This document shows positions 37,043 through 47,760 of a DNA stretch of 64,000 bases, piece by piece. Made by a program: the position numbers and the translations under genes. Origin of the DNA: Dichetophora obliterata (Eukaryota; Arthropoda; Insecta; Diptera; Sciomyzidae); contig OY986436.1 in the NCBI GenBank assembly GCA_963920525.1, forward strand, positions 184,963,496 to 185,027,495, in the 5' to 3' direction. The notes under the pieces are model-generated. The model saw nothing but the letters and a program-made list of their open reading frames with translations. It searched no databases and was not told the DNA's origin. Numbering within the stretch: the stretch's first letter is position 1; the number at the start of each line of letters is the position of its first letter.

Positions 37043-39250
37043 AGCTCATATGATTTATATGCTGTAGACGTTGAAAATATTATCAGATTGCAATCATCGT
37101 TCAAGAATACTGATAACGATCTTTGTTTTTTGGGTGACTTCAATCTTAACAAAATCGTGTGGAGTCCTCATGCTGATGTGCTGATCCCTTTTAATGTCAA
37201 TAATTCTTTTTCATTGATTCATTGATAGTTTATTTAGCATTGATTTAAGTCAAATTAATTACTTTGTTAATTCTCTTAATAAGATTTTAGATCTTATTTT
37301 TGTCTCGAAAAATTTTAAGGCTCATTTATACGAATAGTTATGCCCGGTTTCCCCATCAAGTAAACATCATGTTCCTCTTGTTTTAGAATGCGAGTTCCAT
37401 GAATTTCTGCAATGCAGGGCTCCTAATAAATACTTTAAGTTGTGTAGTTTTGTTCTTTTAAATCATATTTTTATCAATGCTAACTGGAATGATTTATTTC
37501 TGGATTTAAAGTTGGATGATTGTTTTGAGTTGTTTAAAGTCAAATTTTTTACTATCTGCACTGAAAACATCCCTCATTTTGCGCCTAATGTAAGCTTTAT
37601 ATAAGCTCACAAATGAATCTCATTTTCCCTTAATGTACGTTCATTATATGAGGGTATTTGATTTTTTAAATACATTTCTATATAAGCAATATATTTTGTG
37701 GTGGGAAAACAATATAAAAACTTATCCCAAATCTTTTTGGCATTTTATTCAATCGAAGCAAGATGGTTCTTACATTCCTCAACACACTACTTGAGTATTC
37801 ATTCTTTTAAGGTTGAAGATACGGTAAATCTGTTTGCTGACAATTTTAAATACAACTAAGTTATTGTAAATTCTAGTTTTGATGAGTCAATTTTAGATAA
37901 TGTGGGTTCATTTTTAAACCTTGGATCTGTAGTCTTATCTGAAGAGGAGATTTGTGAAGCTATGTTAAAAATGAAAGTTTCGGTTAAGGCAGATAATGAT
38001 GGCGTTGCATCTATTTTGCTTAATAAATGTGCTTTTTCGTTACCTAAACCTTTGTTACCTAAACAGATACTTTTATATACTGTTGAAAAATGGGCTCTTT
38101 AACTACGGTTTTAAAGGGGGCAGTAAAAATGATGTTTCCAACTATAGGCCTATTTCTAAACTCTCAAATGTGTCTAAACTCTTTGAAACTGTTATTAAAA
38201 AGAAGTTATTCTTTGTAGTTCATAAGCGCCACATATGTCTTGAACAGCATGGCTTTTTTGCTGGTCGGTCAACGGTGACTAACTTAGCAGTTTTCTCAAG
38301 ATTTCGCATTAATTCTTTTGAGCAGGGACATCAAATTGGTGTTATTTATGCGGATTTTTCTAAGGCCTTTGACAAGGTCACTCATAATGTTTTAATAGCA
38401 AAACTGGCCAAAATGGGTTTTCATTCTGTTTTCTTGAATGGGATCCAGTCTTATCTGGAAATTAGAATATGTTTTGTTGAATTAAATGGAGTTAAATCGA
38501 ATCAATTTATTTCCTCTTCTGGAGTACCACAGTGTAGCATTCTTGGTCCTTTGCTTTTTACTTTATTTATTAATGATGTCAGTAAATGTTCTCATTCAAC
38601 AAAATTTTTGCTTTATGCTGACGATTTAAAGTTATTCAGTAAAATCTCTTATTTCAATGATGTTTTTATGCTACAGAATTATCTTTATAATTTGCTTTCT
38701 TGGTCTTTAATGAATTTACATTAAATTAACATTAAATTTTAATAAATGTCTTTCTATGACGTACTCAAAATCCATTAATACGTCCATTTCTTCATATTTC
38801 ATCTCTCTGGTACTCCTTTACTGAATATAAATTCCATTAAAGATCTAGGTGTGGTATTTGACTCCAAGTTCTCTTTTGTTGAGCATATAAGTTATCTGGT
38901 ACCAAAATCATATGCATTACTTGCTTTTGTGCGTAGGAATAGTTCAGAGTTTTCTGATCCTTTAACTCTAATTTGTCTATATAACTCTTTTGTGAGGTCA
39001 AGATTAGAATATGCTTCCTTTATTTGGAGTCCGTTCTATTTAATTTACTGCTCGCAATTGGAAAAAATTCAAAAATCGTTTACTCGGTTTGCTATTCGTT
39101 CATTAAATTTTGTTGAGCCTTTGCCTTCTTATGATGCACGAATTATGCTATTGGGTTTGAAAACACTTGAAACTAGAAGAAAGATTCAATCATGAACATT
39201 TATCCATGATCTTATATCAGGCCATATTGACTGTGCCGAGTTATTACAAT
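37043..39250 (+). pseudogene. LINE A endonuclease end and reverse transcriptase
   Basis: Encodes DLYAVDVENIIRLQSSFKNT and LCFLGDFNLNKIVW (endonuclease), a decayed linker, and RT from about 38130 (NYRPISKLSNVSKLFETV, IYADFSKAFDKVTHNVL, LYADDLKLFSK near 38605), then the thumb region (KDLGVVFDSKFSFVEHISY, SRLEYASFIWSPF). Frame breaks near 38724 and at several places in the linker. About 60 percent similar by eye to the truncated copy at 35675-37038. Confidence 0.85.
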
Positions 39251-39615
39251 TTGTTACTTTTAATATTCCTGCAATAATATTACGTCTTTGAAGAATATTA
39301 CGGCTTTGTCTTTGTGTAGTGAAATATCTATTGAAAATGATTTGGTATTTTCTTTTTTGAAATTATCATTTAAGAAATTACTTAATAAGGGGTCGTCCAT
39401 AAACTACGTTACTGATTTTTCGGTTTTTTTTACCCCCCCCTCCCCCTGCGTTACTTTTCGTAGTGCTTTTCAAAACCCCTCCCCCCCCCTAAAAGTAACG
39501 TGACATATGAAATTAATTCATTCGAATGATTATATATTTTGACTAGCTCTGACAATTTTCACTAGTATTAGTGACTAGTATGACTAGATACATTAAAGGA
39601 ACAATTGGAAAAAAT

Positions 39616-39942
39616 TCAATAATTAATATCATCTATAAAAGCTATTCCATCCGCGATCCAAGATTCGATGCTCTCAATCACTGGCATAGAAGAAGCTGGT
39701 AGCTTTGTTGAGGATTCTTCAAAATAGAATTTTTCATAGGATTCTATGTCGACCCATTCAGGTGAATCCTCATTTCTAACGCAAAGAAATTCACCTGGTC
39801 TTTGACAGAGTATCCTTAAAGGCTGCACCCGAGCTGCACCAAGTTCTGTGTTTTTGTGTAAATGCTTTCTGAAAATTGATTTATTTAAATAGTATTTCTT
39901 ATTCCGATTTATTGTAAACGATATAATACAAACATATGGCAA
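39616..39942 (-). CDS. Unrecognised frame inside the Harbinger-like element
   Basis: 108 codons with an acidic, mixed-composition core (RNEDSPEWVDIESYEKFYFE, then PVIESIESWIADGIAF). Composition is more protein-like than the chance frames of the window. It could be part of a transposase or accessory protein of the element, or a captured exon. I do not recognise it. Confidence 0.3.
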   Translation of the reverse strand: MPYVCIISFTINRNKKYYLNKSIFRKHLHKNTELGAARVQPLRILCQRPGEFLCVRNEDSPEWVDIESYEKFYFEESSTKLPASSMPVIESIESWIADGIAFIDDINY

Positions 39943-39991
39943 TTCATAGAAGTTTTAAAAACGAAATACAAGCCGCAGGTAGGACACGACC

Positions 39992-40231
39992 TTGAACCGA
40001 TTTCTTATTTCTGAGAAGGACAGTACATGTCATACGGTATCTCCTTTGATCAAGAACATTCAGGCCTTAACGTCAAAGCCTGTCGCAAAAGGAAAGACCC
40101 ACATTTTTCAGACGTGTGCTGAGATGGTGAAGGAATACCAAAAGATTCCTGTGTCGAGGGAAAAGGTGGTGGAAGAAATCGTTGAAACAAAAGTTAACCA
40201 TAAATTTAGACGATCAAACATAAACATGTAA
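39992..40231 (+). CDS. Unrecognised frame inside the Harbinger-like element, opposite strand
   Basis: 79 codons, Lys/Glu-rich (CHTVSPLIKNIQALTSKPVA, then KVVEEIVETKVNHKFRRSNI). It faces away from the minus-strand frame at 39616-39942, as two divergent genes would. No family recognised; Harbinger elements usually carry a transposase and a Myb-like gene, but neither motif is visible. Confidence 0.25.
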   Translation: MNRFLISEKDSTCHTVSPLIKNIQALTSKPVAKGKTHIFQTCAEMVKEYQKIPVSREKVVEEIVETKVNHKFRRSNINM

Positions 40232-40575
40232 GGTTAAAAATTTTTCAAATGATTGTGTTATTAATTAGAGGTTTTTCGTCGATTTTTTTAATTTTTGGTA
40301 ACGTTGCAATATCTAAACACCTCCCCCCCCTACCGTTACTTATCGTAGTGCATTTCAAAACCCCTCCCCTCCCCTAAATTGGTAACGTAGTTTATGGACG
40401 ACCCCTAACTGTTTTCATATCTAATTTTGAGATTCTAAAAATATAGAATTTTTTCTTTTGTTAAATATTCGTTATTATATACGTTTGTAAGTTTTATTTT
40501 TCAACATTCTGTAAGGATATTGTAATCCAAAGACAGTGAAATAAAAAAAAAATAAATAATAAAGTAATAATAAAA

Positions 40576-41457
40576 AATCTTCAACATATCTTCCACTTCC
40601 ATTTTTTCGGCACTTGATCGGATCGCACAAAAAAAGAGTTAAAAAAATAAAAATACATCAAACAAAACAGGCAAATGTTAACCCGCTCGGTTATTGCAAG
40701 TGGTACGTGAATTATAGCAAACTTTCCATTTGAAAAAACAGCCAAAGTGAAAATTCCAGTTTATGCATGTTGAGTGTTAATCGCAAATTTGTGTCAGAAA
40801 ACCAGGAAAACATGCTAGTTGAAACTGTTGATCACTTTACGAATTCTCGCCGATTTATATTCAAATGAAGAAAAAACCTTTTTTTATTTTGAATATCTTT
40901 AAAAACTAATTTTAATTAAATATTTCGCTATGTTGTGTTTTTAAATACATTCTTGTCTTGTATTTGTTCCTCATAATATTGACCAGTAATTCATAAAATT
41001 TAATTGACCAGTGCGCTTGGTGTTTCGTAGTTTGCGTTTTTGCACCTTAATGCTCGTTTTATGACGTTTGCTTAATTTATTTTATTATTTTGCTGAGTTT
41101 TCCTTAGTTTGAGTTTTTGTAAATTTTTGTTGATTTTTTTTTAAGTTAATTTTTAATCGATAACATATTTTAAAATGAATTTAACATGAATTCCATAACT
41201 GTATTTTTTTTTAACTTATGGCTTGCGTTTGCTTGATATACTGAAGTTGAAAATCTTTTTCCCATTTAGCTTTATTGTTTATGAAAAAAACAGATAATAA
41301 AACACAAAACATTCATTTTGAACTATTTTCATTGACTCATAAAATGCATGAATGAAAGATATGGTAAAAAAAAATTTTAAATTCTTGGCCCCCTAATTTT
41401 CATCCTGCCTACGCCCTTTATGAAGGGGTGTTGATCGTAGTTATAATAAGTAGCAAT
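40576..41457. other. AT-rich spacer, nothing recognised
   Basis: Short frames only; a GCCTACGCCC phrase near 41409 recalls the GGCGTAGG phrase at 31511 in opposite orientation. Confidence 0.45.
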
Positions 41458-41459
41458 TA

Positions 41460-41657
41460 TTTTCCTTAACTTTAACTAAGTTTGTTAGCTCTTTGTTCGT
41501 TGTTTCAGTAGAAACCATATTTCAGTTCTGTTCAACAACATGAAGTAAGAATTTTTTCTTCCCCATCCTAGTGAGTATCATATCTTTAAATAGCTTTGCA
41601 CTCCTCTCTACAATATGATTAACAACACGCAAATTTCTTATGACGTTTTTACCTTAA
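41460..41657 (-). pseudogene. Unrecognised repeat protein, downstream part (split by piggyBac)
   Basis: On the minus strand the sequence right after the piggyBac target reads GKNVIRNLRVVNHIVERSAK, LFKDM and then, after a stop or frame change, a KKKFLLHVVEQN phrase. With 47441-47760 it forms one older coding sequence cut by the piggyBac insertion. Similar VVN...ER...L and FLL.VV wording occurs, as far as I remember, in uncharacterised arthropod repeat proteins; I cannot name the family. Confidence 0.45.
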
Positions 41658-43249
41658 CCCTTTGACGACCAGACATTTTTGGCCGAAGCGATTTTAATTT
41701 TTTTCTATTTTTTTTTTCTATGGCCTATTGGTAGTTGCTTCACAAAAAATTGGATCCCTAAATCTCCCCCTTGTCTCCAATTTTTGACGGCAAGTATAGT
41801 TGCCTGTGGTCAACGAAGGAAAATTTTATCCCAAAAAAAATAAATGTACAATGAAGATTTTTATGCATAAGTATATGTTATATTTAAAAAGTTTACAAGA
41901 AAAACTATTAATTAATGTTGTGTATGGTAAATTCCAAAGCAGTCGCGGGATGTAGTGAAGCAAAGGAACAAGTTGCATTGGACACAAAATACATTGGTTC
42001 GGCTATATTTGCCCTTCGCTGTACAATTCGAACACCGTTTCCATTGGTCGCGCTTTTCCATTTTGTGGAGAGATCGGGGCTTGACTAACTTGTGGTTTCC
42101 AATTCTGGAAACTTCTGGAAATGCTCGCGTTCTTGACGTGAAGTCACTGATTAGTTCCTTGGCCAAAGCTGCCCTATATTCAATAGATGTTATGTTTGTC
42201 GAAAAGCTGCTGGGTAGTATTAGCTTGTTGTAGACTATATAGCTATTATGGATGCATATTTCGAAGAAATCGATGAACAGACGAATATAGAAACGCCATT
42301 TGCTTCTACGGTCGTACTCATAATAAACCTTCTTCTGGTCCATAAGGTCAACTCCACCCATTCCCTTGTTGTAGTGTAGTGTTGCAGTTGACATCAACTT
42401 TTCCAGCTTGTCCAACAACACAGCGCTTTACTTGAAACACAGCAGTTGGGTCAATAAAATTTGATGCCAGATATACGCCACGATTATCCATCCATTTAAC
42501 TACAGAAATGCTGCCAGATGTAAAGTAGCTTATGTCGCCCCGCTTCATTATTTTATCCGCCGGAAAATTCTTTGGCATATGTTTTCTATTGCTCCGAATT
42601 GTGCCGCAGGCCATTATTTCGTTTTCCTGGAGAATGTGCATAAGGTTTAGACTAGTGAAGAAGTTGTCGAAATAAACTTCAATGCCTTTTTTTGCGAGGG
42701 GTGCACATAGCTGCAAAACAACAGACTCACCAGGGCCGTGTTCCACGAATTGCTTTTTACCTGTGTAAATGTCAACATTGTATAAGTAGCCAGTTTCCGA
42801 TTCACACAAGCACCAAAGTTTGAAGCCCCTCGAAACATGCTTATCCTTCATGTACTGCTTCATAGCATTATGACCTTTGAACTTCACCATATGTTCATCA
42901 ATTGATAGTTTCTTTGAGTACGTGTACGCTTCCGGCATAGCCTTGTTTAAATGGTTTATAATTGGCCTGATTTTGTAAGCGCGATCGGTTTTATCATCCT
43001 GTTCGTTGTCGGAAAAGTGAAGATTGGAAGTTATTTCTTCAAATCGATTCCGGGTCATGACATCAGCTACTTGGGCTTGGCGGAAAGTGTTATCTGTAGA
43101 CCAGTACAGACGAATGTTGGGCAATTTGACAAGGGTCATACGTATAATCAAACCCATATAGGCCTTGAACTCAGTCACCGTAATAGTGGAAATTCGGCCT
43201 TTTTGTATGGCGTATAGATTTGACTGTTCAACTATCATGATGCACAATT

Positions 43250-43313
43250 CTGCAACAAAAAATAAATGAACTGACAAACAAGTAGCTATGCATTTTGGCT
43301 AATGATAACTTAC
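43250..43313 (-). other. 64-bp intron in the piggyBac transposase gene
   Basis: Begins GTAAGTTATC and ends TTTTTTGTTGCAG on the minus strand; removing it joins NFE to ELC in frame (phase 1). Confidence 0.85.
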
Positions 43314-43455
43314 CCTCAAAATTACTAACAGTGTTGAACACATCGTATGCTAACGGAATTTCTTCATTTACATGCACATTTGCTTTTACAACCCGAGAGT
43401 ATTCATATTCACATTCCTCTTGATACCCTGTGAAAGTTGGTTTTTTATAAGCCAA

Positions 43456-46400
43456 CTAGCTGAAACCCGGCGCGTTGCTGCCTCGTCCCGTTTCCAAAAA
43501 CCCATCAAATGTTAACATTGAACATAGCATGTTTAAATTGTGGTTAAATACTAAATCTGTGCTACCTAGAATTCCAAAGCTATTCGATAAATCATAAAGT
43601 AACTTAATGATAAAAGCCATTACTTTTGATTGGAAAGAGATATTGGGGTAATTTTTTCACATAAATTATTTTTAAGACTTGAATTTTTTGTAAAAAATAT
43701 AAAAACAACATTTTGGAAAAAATAAATTTCGCCAAAAAAATCAAAGGGTGTACCTTGTTGTTTTGATGACAAAAACATTAAAATAATTTTTGCGCTAAGC
43801 TGGAAGAATTTTTGCAAATAAATGCTATGTCAAATGAAAGTTACTCATATGTGCAATTTTTAATTGATTTCATTTTTACAACAAAAACAATTTTTGAGTC
43901 ATTTTTTGAGTAAAAAGTCAATATTTTTGACCTTTTTTGACATAATTATCACTGACTAAAAGGTACAGTTCAACCCATTTTTGTAAAGTATATTTATTGA
44001 TCTTTTGAACAAAAAAAATTTGAATCAAATATATTAATGGACAGCAGAGATATTTGCATCCAAAGACCAAACTTTGATTTTCATGTCGTTTTTTTCTCAT
44101 TCTTTGGTAACGATGTTTTTTGAAAAAGTCATTGTACTGAAAATTTCTACAATTTTGAGTGTATGTGAGTGTTTTTGATGCCAAAATAACAGAAATTTTT
44201 TAAATTAAAAACAAAAAACTTCGATAAAAAATTATTATAATAACAAAATTGCCGTTAGTTGGAAAAGTTCGGAGGGGGCGTGGCAAAAAATTAGTATGTA
44301 ACATTTTAAGTTAGAATAAATATAATATGTGCACCTAGTTTGAGCAAAATCCGTTGGGCCGTTTAGATTTGTATAAAGGCCAAACAAACAAACAAACAGA
44401 AAATTATTTTTATTACTATAGATTGTCAATTGTATGAAAAAATAGATTTTTAATCATAAATTTTGATTATTTGAGATATAGGCTTTGGCAGCAAATGTTG
44501 TAAATTTGATTGGAAAGAGATATTGGGGTAATTTTTCACATAAATTATTTTTGACTTTTTGTAAAAAATATAAAAACAACATTTTGGAACAAATAAATTT
44601 CGCGAAAAAAATCAGAAAGGGTACCCTTGTTGTTTTGATGACAAAACCAGTAAAATAATTTTTGCGCTTAGCTGGAAGAATTTTTGCAAATAAATGCTAT
44701 GTCATATGAAAAGAACGCCGATGTGCAATTTTTAATTGATTTCATTGTATGATGCCAGGCATAGTACCCTAAAATTTTCGTTTAAATCGGTCGACCCGCT
44801 TTTGCAGTTAGTGTTTACATCAAGAGTGGTTACATAAGACTTGTATTCCTCGGCAGACGTTGTTCGGCCCCAGACCGCCTTAATGCCATATACGAAAATG
44901 TCAAGAAATGCCAAAAATATTCACCATTTTCAGTATAACTGCCAAAAGTAACCATATGAATTAAATAGCCAAATTTTAGTCAAATACAATCAAAACTGTT
45001 TGAAATATAGAATTTTTGTTGTTTTGTAAGCGGTAAAAAGGGGTGCGGCAAAATTATTTCCCTTAAACCATCTCGTACACGAAACAAATCGACTGCCAAA
45101 ATTTTAGCTCAATTTAGCTAAAGCCTGGCGCACTTTGCTTCACTTTACGTTGACCCCCCCGAAAAGTCATTTTAACTAAAGTGGGACAGGCCTATTTTTA
45201 GTGCTCTTGCCGAGAGTAACCATATGAGCTAAATTACAAAATTTTTGTCTAATACGACCCAAACCGTTGAAATAAAACGTTTTCATTGGTTTGTGGGCGG
45301 TAAAAGGGGGCGTGGAAACCAATTTTTAGTACAGTTCCTGACAGTAACCGTACAAACTAAGTTAAGATTTTAGCTCAATAGACCCAGTAGTCAAAGGTAA
45401 TGATTTCTCAAAAAGTGGGTGTGGCTATATAGCGATGACGCCTTTTTTAGTACAGTTGCCGAAAGTAGCCATACAAACTTAGGTATCACATGTTAGTCTT
45501 ATACGGCCAAAACTGCTTGAAATATAGCATTTTCACTGATTTGTGGGCGCATAAAGGGGGCGTGGAAACCAATTTTTCGTACAGTTACTGTCAGTAACTA
45601 CACAAACCAAAGTACCAAATTTAAGTCTTATACGACCAAAACCGTCTGAAATAAAGCGTTTTCATTTCTTTGTGGGCGGTAAAAGGGGGCGTGGAAACCC
45701 ATTTTAAGTACAGTTATCGACAGTAACCGTACATACTAAATTACAAAATTTTAGCCTTATACGATCCAAACTGACTGAAATATAACATTTTTATTGATTT
45801 GGGGGCGGTAAAAGGGGGGTGTGGCACTTTTTTTTCCCTCAACCATCTCGTAGCTGACACAAATCGGCTGCCAAAATTTTAGGTCAATCGGTTTAGTAGT
45901 TTTGGAGTCTATAGACATCACACAGCCAGACACACATCGTTTTGCTTTTTATGTATATAGATATCGATTTGTGGGCGGTAAAAGTAGGCGTGAAAACATT
46001 TATATATAGTAACCGCCTCTTGGAGCACCTATACAGCAAGTTTCACTGTAAAAGTGTATAGAACTCTGGAATTGCCATGATTTTGAAAAAGTGGGCGTAT
46101 TTATATGACAACCACGCCCATTTTTTGTCCACTTACCGACAGTAACCATCTGAACAAAATTACCAAATCTTAGTTTTTTACTATTGAAACCGTCTGATAT
46201 ATATCCTTTTTTTGTTTGTGATCGATGGAGCAAATTTGGCTTGTATGGGAGGTACCACGCCCCCTTGTCCAATCGTTACCAAACCTCACAGGAACACTCT
46301 CAAGATGTGGGTTCAGTTTCCCTGAAAATTTCATAATGATCGGTTCAGCGGTTTCAGAGTCTATACGTGATATAGCCACATACCCACATACCCACATACC

Positions 46401-46464
46401 CACATACCCACATACCCACATACCCACATACCCACATACATACATCCATTTTTATATATATAGA
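43456..46464 (-). mobile_element. Non-autonomous Helitron, copy B (3,009 bp)
   Basis: Same element as 22815-25807 in opposite orientation. Minus strand starts A/TCTATATATATAAAAATGG at 46464 and ends CAGCTAG/T at 43456. All frames found in copy A recur at mirror coordinates summing to 69263, so no indel separates the copies over nearly 3 kb except two extra 8-bp microsatellite units. It is inserted between the A and T of an ACA-TTG codon pair of the piggyBac transposase, with no target duplication, as Helitrons do. Confidence 0.93.
46384..46440 (-). repeat. (TATGTGGG)n microsatellite in Helitron copy B
   Basis: About eight 8-bp units (CCCACATA on the plus strand), two more than in copy A. Confidence 0.9.
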
Positions 46465-47440
46465 TGTCTCTCTAAATCGGAACACCATTTCATTTGGTAT
46501 GGACAACACTGGAATTTGTGGATCCAGTGCTAGATTTGATGTCGATGGAACTGGGCTTACTGGCGTTGGGATTTGCGTCCAGTGTGATCTCAGTTTTTTA
46601 GGTGCAGGAGCTGCATCATTTGCGCCCTCAATGATGACTTCTATATTGTCTTCGCCTTCATTTTCTAAAGCGTCATTTTCAAGAAATGCGATGTCTTCTT
46701 CATCCAAGTTTGTGACACCATCATCTTCGTTGTCACTGGTGTCGCAAAGCAAAATCTGCTCGATTTCGTCCGATCGAAGAAAAAACAAACGATCACGCGT
46801 TGATGCACTCATTTTCATAAAAATTTGTTTTAGTAACGAATATGGAAAAAACACTGCACAAAGATGCTGTTTATCAAGAATATCGCACAAACTATAAAAA
46901 ATCACATTCAATCAATACGTCTGCTTTCACTCAATTTCAACAAAGACTAAACATTAATAAAGATGCACAGGGAAATAGAAAACAAATCATGCAAAAGCAA
47001 ATACATGACGAACAAACTAACGGCATTTTTGTACTTTGTTTTTTTATAAGTTTTGCTCCCTCGTCGCCCAGAGGCAAATATATTTGCCTAACCTGTTTTA
47101 GGCCCTGTGGTCTCCTTGGAATGCACGAAAACTTCTAAACTTAAAATTTTTGAAAGGTAAGGGATGACTCCCAAACATAATGGAGTCTCAATTATGCGCG
47201 ACATTTTTTCGGCACTTAGAGGGCTTTAGAATTATAACTTTTTGTTTGTAGTATTTTTCAAATTTGGGGGCTTCTCCAGCTCGGGTGAGACCAGGTAACA
47301 ATCTACTTCATTCTAAGTTGTTGTTGCCCTGAGCTTTCTTTACAAATCCTCTTTGATGATATTTGCTCTATCTCTTACCCGGACAATCATAGGTCCCAAA
47401 ATCCTTTTGGCAAGTATACTTGCCTGTGGTCGTCAAAGGG

Positions 47441-47760
47441 TTAAAGGTAATCAACATTGTCATCCCAAGTCTCAGGAGACACTTGCAAGAAAGAGTCCTT
47501 GATGTCCAAAGCTGAGAGAGTTTTCAGCGTTTTCTATTTTCTAAAGTAGCCCTCTCGGAAAGCTTAGCAGAAACACCATGAACAGAATAAGAACCGCCTG
47601 CAGTAAGTTTGGGTACGCGTAAAAGTTTATCGCAACCATTACCGGAGAAAAGCATCTGAAGATGGTCTTCTTTCTTATAACTTGTCACATCGAGCAGTAA
47701 TTTTTCCTCAGTGTACCTTTAACAAGTGCACCATTCATGTTAAATGTTTATTTTGTATAC
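47441..47760 (-). pseudogene. Unrecognised repeat protein, upstream part
   Basis: Minus strand encodes LLDVTSYKKEDHLQMLFSGN, SVHGVSAKLSERATLENRK and, one frame shift later, LSALDIKDSFLQVSPETWDD followed by NVDY directly at the TTAA target. The frame continues across the insertion into 41657. Several frame breaks mark it as dead. Confidence 0.45.

Larger units (their letters stand above)
39389..40405. mobile_element. PIF/Harbinger-like element, 1,017 bp, TAA target duplication
   Basis: Perfect 24-bp TIRs beginning GGGGTCGTCCATAAACTACG at both ends, flanked by TAA (39386-39388 and 40406-40408). A 3-bp TWA duplication with G-rich TIR starts fits PIF/Harbinger. Each end also carries a direct, not inverted, copy of a block of about 70 bp (C-run, CGTTACTTnTCGTAGTGC, TTCAAAACCCCTCCCC). 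It lies inside the 3' part of LINE A. The assignment rests on ends only. Confidence 0.75.
31976..40575 (+). mobile_element. Jockey/CR1-group LINE A carrying three later insertions
   Basis: The host element is visible in four pieces: 31976-32231 (endonuclease start, VESWLNADFFDAEFFNANIF), 35484-35674 (VYRKDRDA...TRGGGV and ICASYIPPN), 37043-39388 (endonuclease end, RT and thumb) and 40406 to about 40575 (3' end, A-rich). The flanks of each insertion join in register: the codon phase across the RTE target duplication gives IFQ then VYRKD, and across the second gap gives PPN then SSYDLY. The RT piece contains HGFFAGRSTVTNLAVFSRF, SSGVPQCSILGPLLFTLFIN and YADDLKLF. Many stops; dead. Confidence 0.8.
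41912..46812 (-). pseudogene. piggyBac transposase gene, interrupted and frameshifted
   Basis: DDE transposase that cuts and pastes the element at TTAA. Start ATG 46812 (MSASTRDRLFFL), acidic N-terminus, then a Helitron after codon 116 (46464-43456). Exon 1 resumes YKKPTFTGYQEE and ends at 43314. A 64-bp intron (43313-43250, GTAAGT...TTGTTGCAG) precedes exon 2 (ELCIMIVEQSNLYAIQKGR). Catalytic aspartates lie in SIDEHMVKFKGH, EVYFDNFFTSL and MGGVDLMDQ. A one-base frameshift near 42366-42385 separates the third aspartate from the rest. The C-terminal Cys-rich domain (C-x2-C, CVQC, CF..YH) is intact to the stop at 41912. Confidence 0.93.
41658..47440 (-). mobile_element. piggyBac element with intact ends and an internal Helitron
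   Basis: Flanked by TTAA (41654-41657 and 47441-47444), the piggyBac target. TIRs begin CCCTTTGACGACCA at both ends. A subterminal motif close to the palindrome GGCAAGTATACTTGCC followed by TGTGGTC is present near both ends (about 41790 and 47409-47430). Total 5,783 bp; minus the 3,009-bp Helitron this is 2,774 bp, a usual autonomous piggyBac size. Confidence 0.95.

Noticed and set aside
35717..39195. Two tandem LINEs each with its own internal deletion
   Set aside because: The gaps are complementary and bounded by AAAT and a LINE tail, so one truncated LINE inserted into another explains both.
30680..41420. GGCGTAGG / CCTACGCC phrases as ends of one 10-kb element
   Set aside because: Too short and too common; the sequence between is explained by other elements.
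46165..46460. Apparent C-terminal extension of the piggyBac N-terminal frame (MDVCMWVCG...)
   Set aside because: This is Helitron microsatellite read in frame after the insertion point, not transposase.
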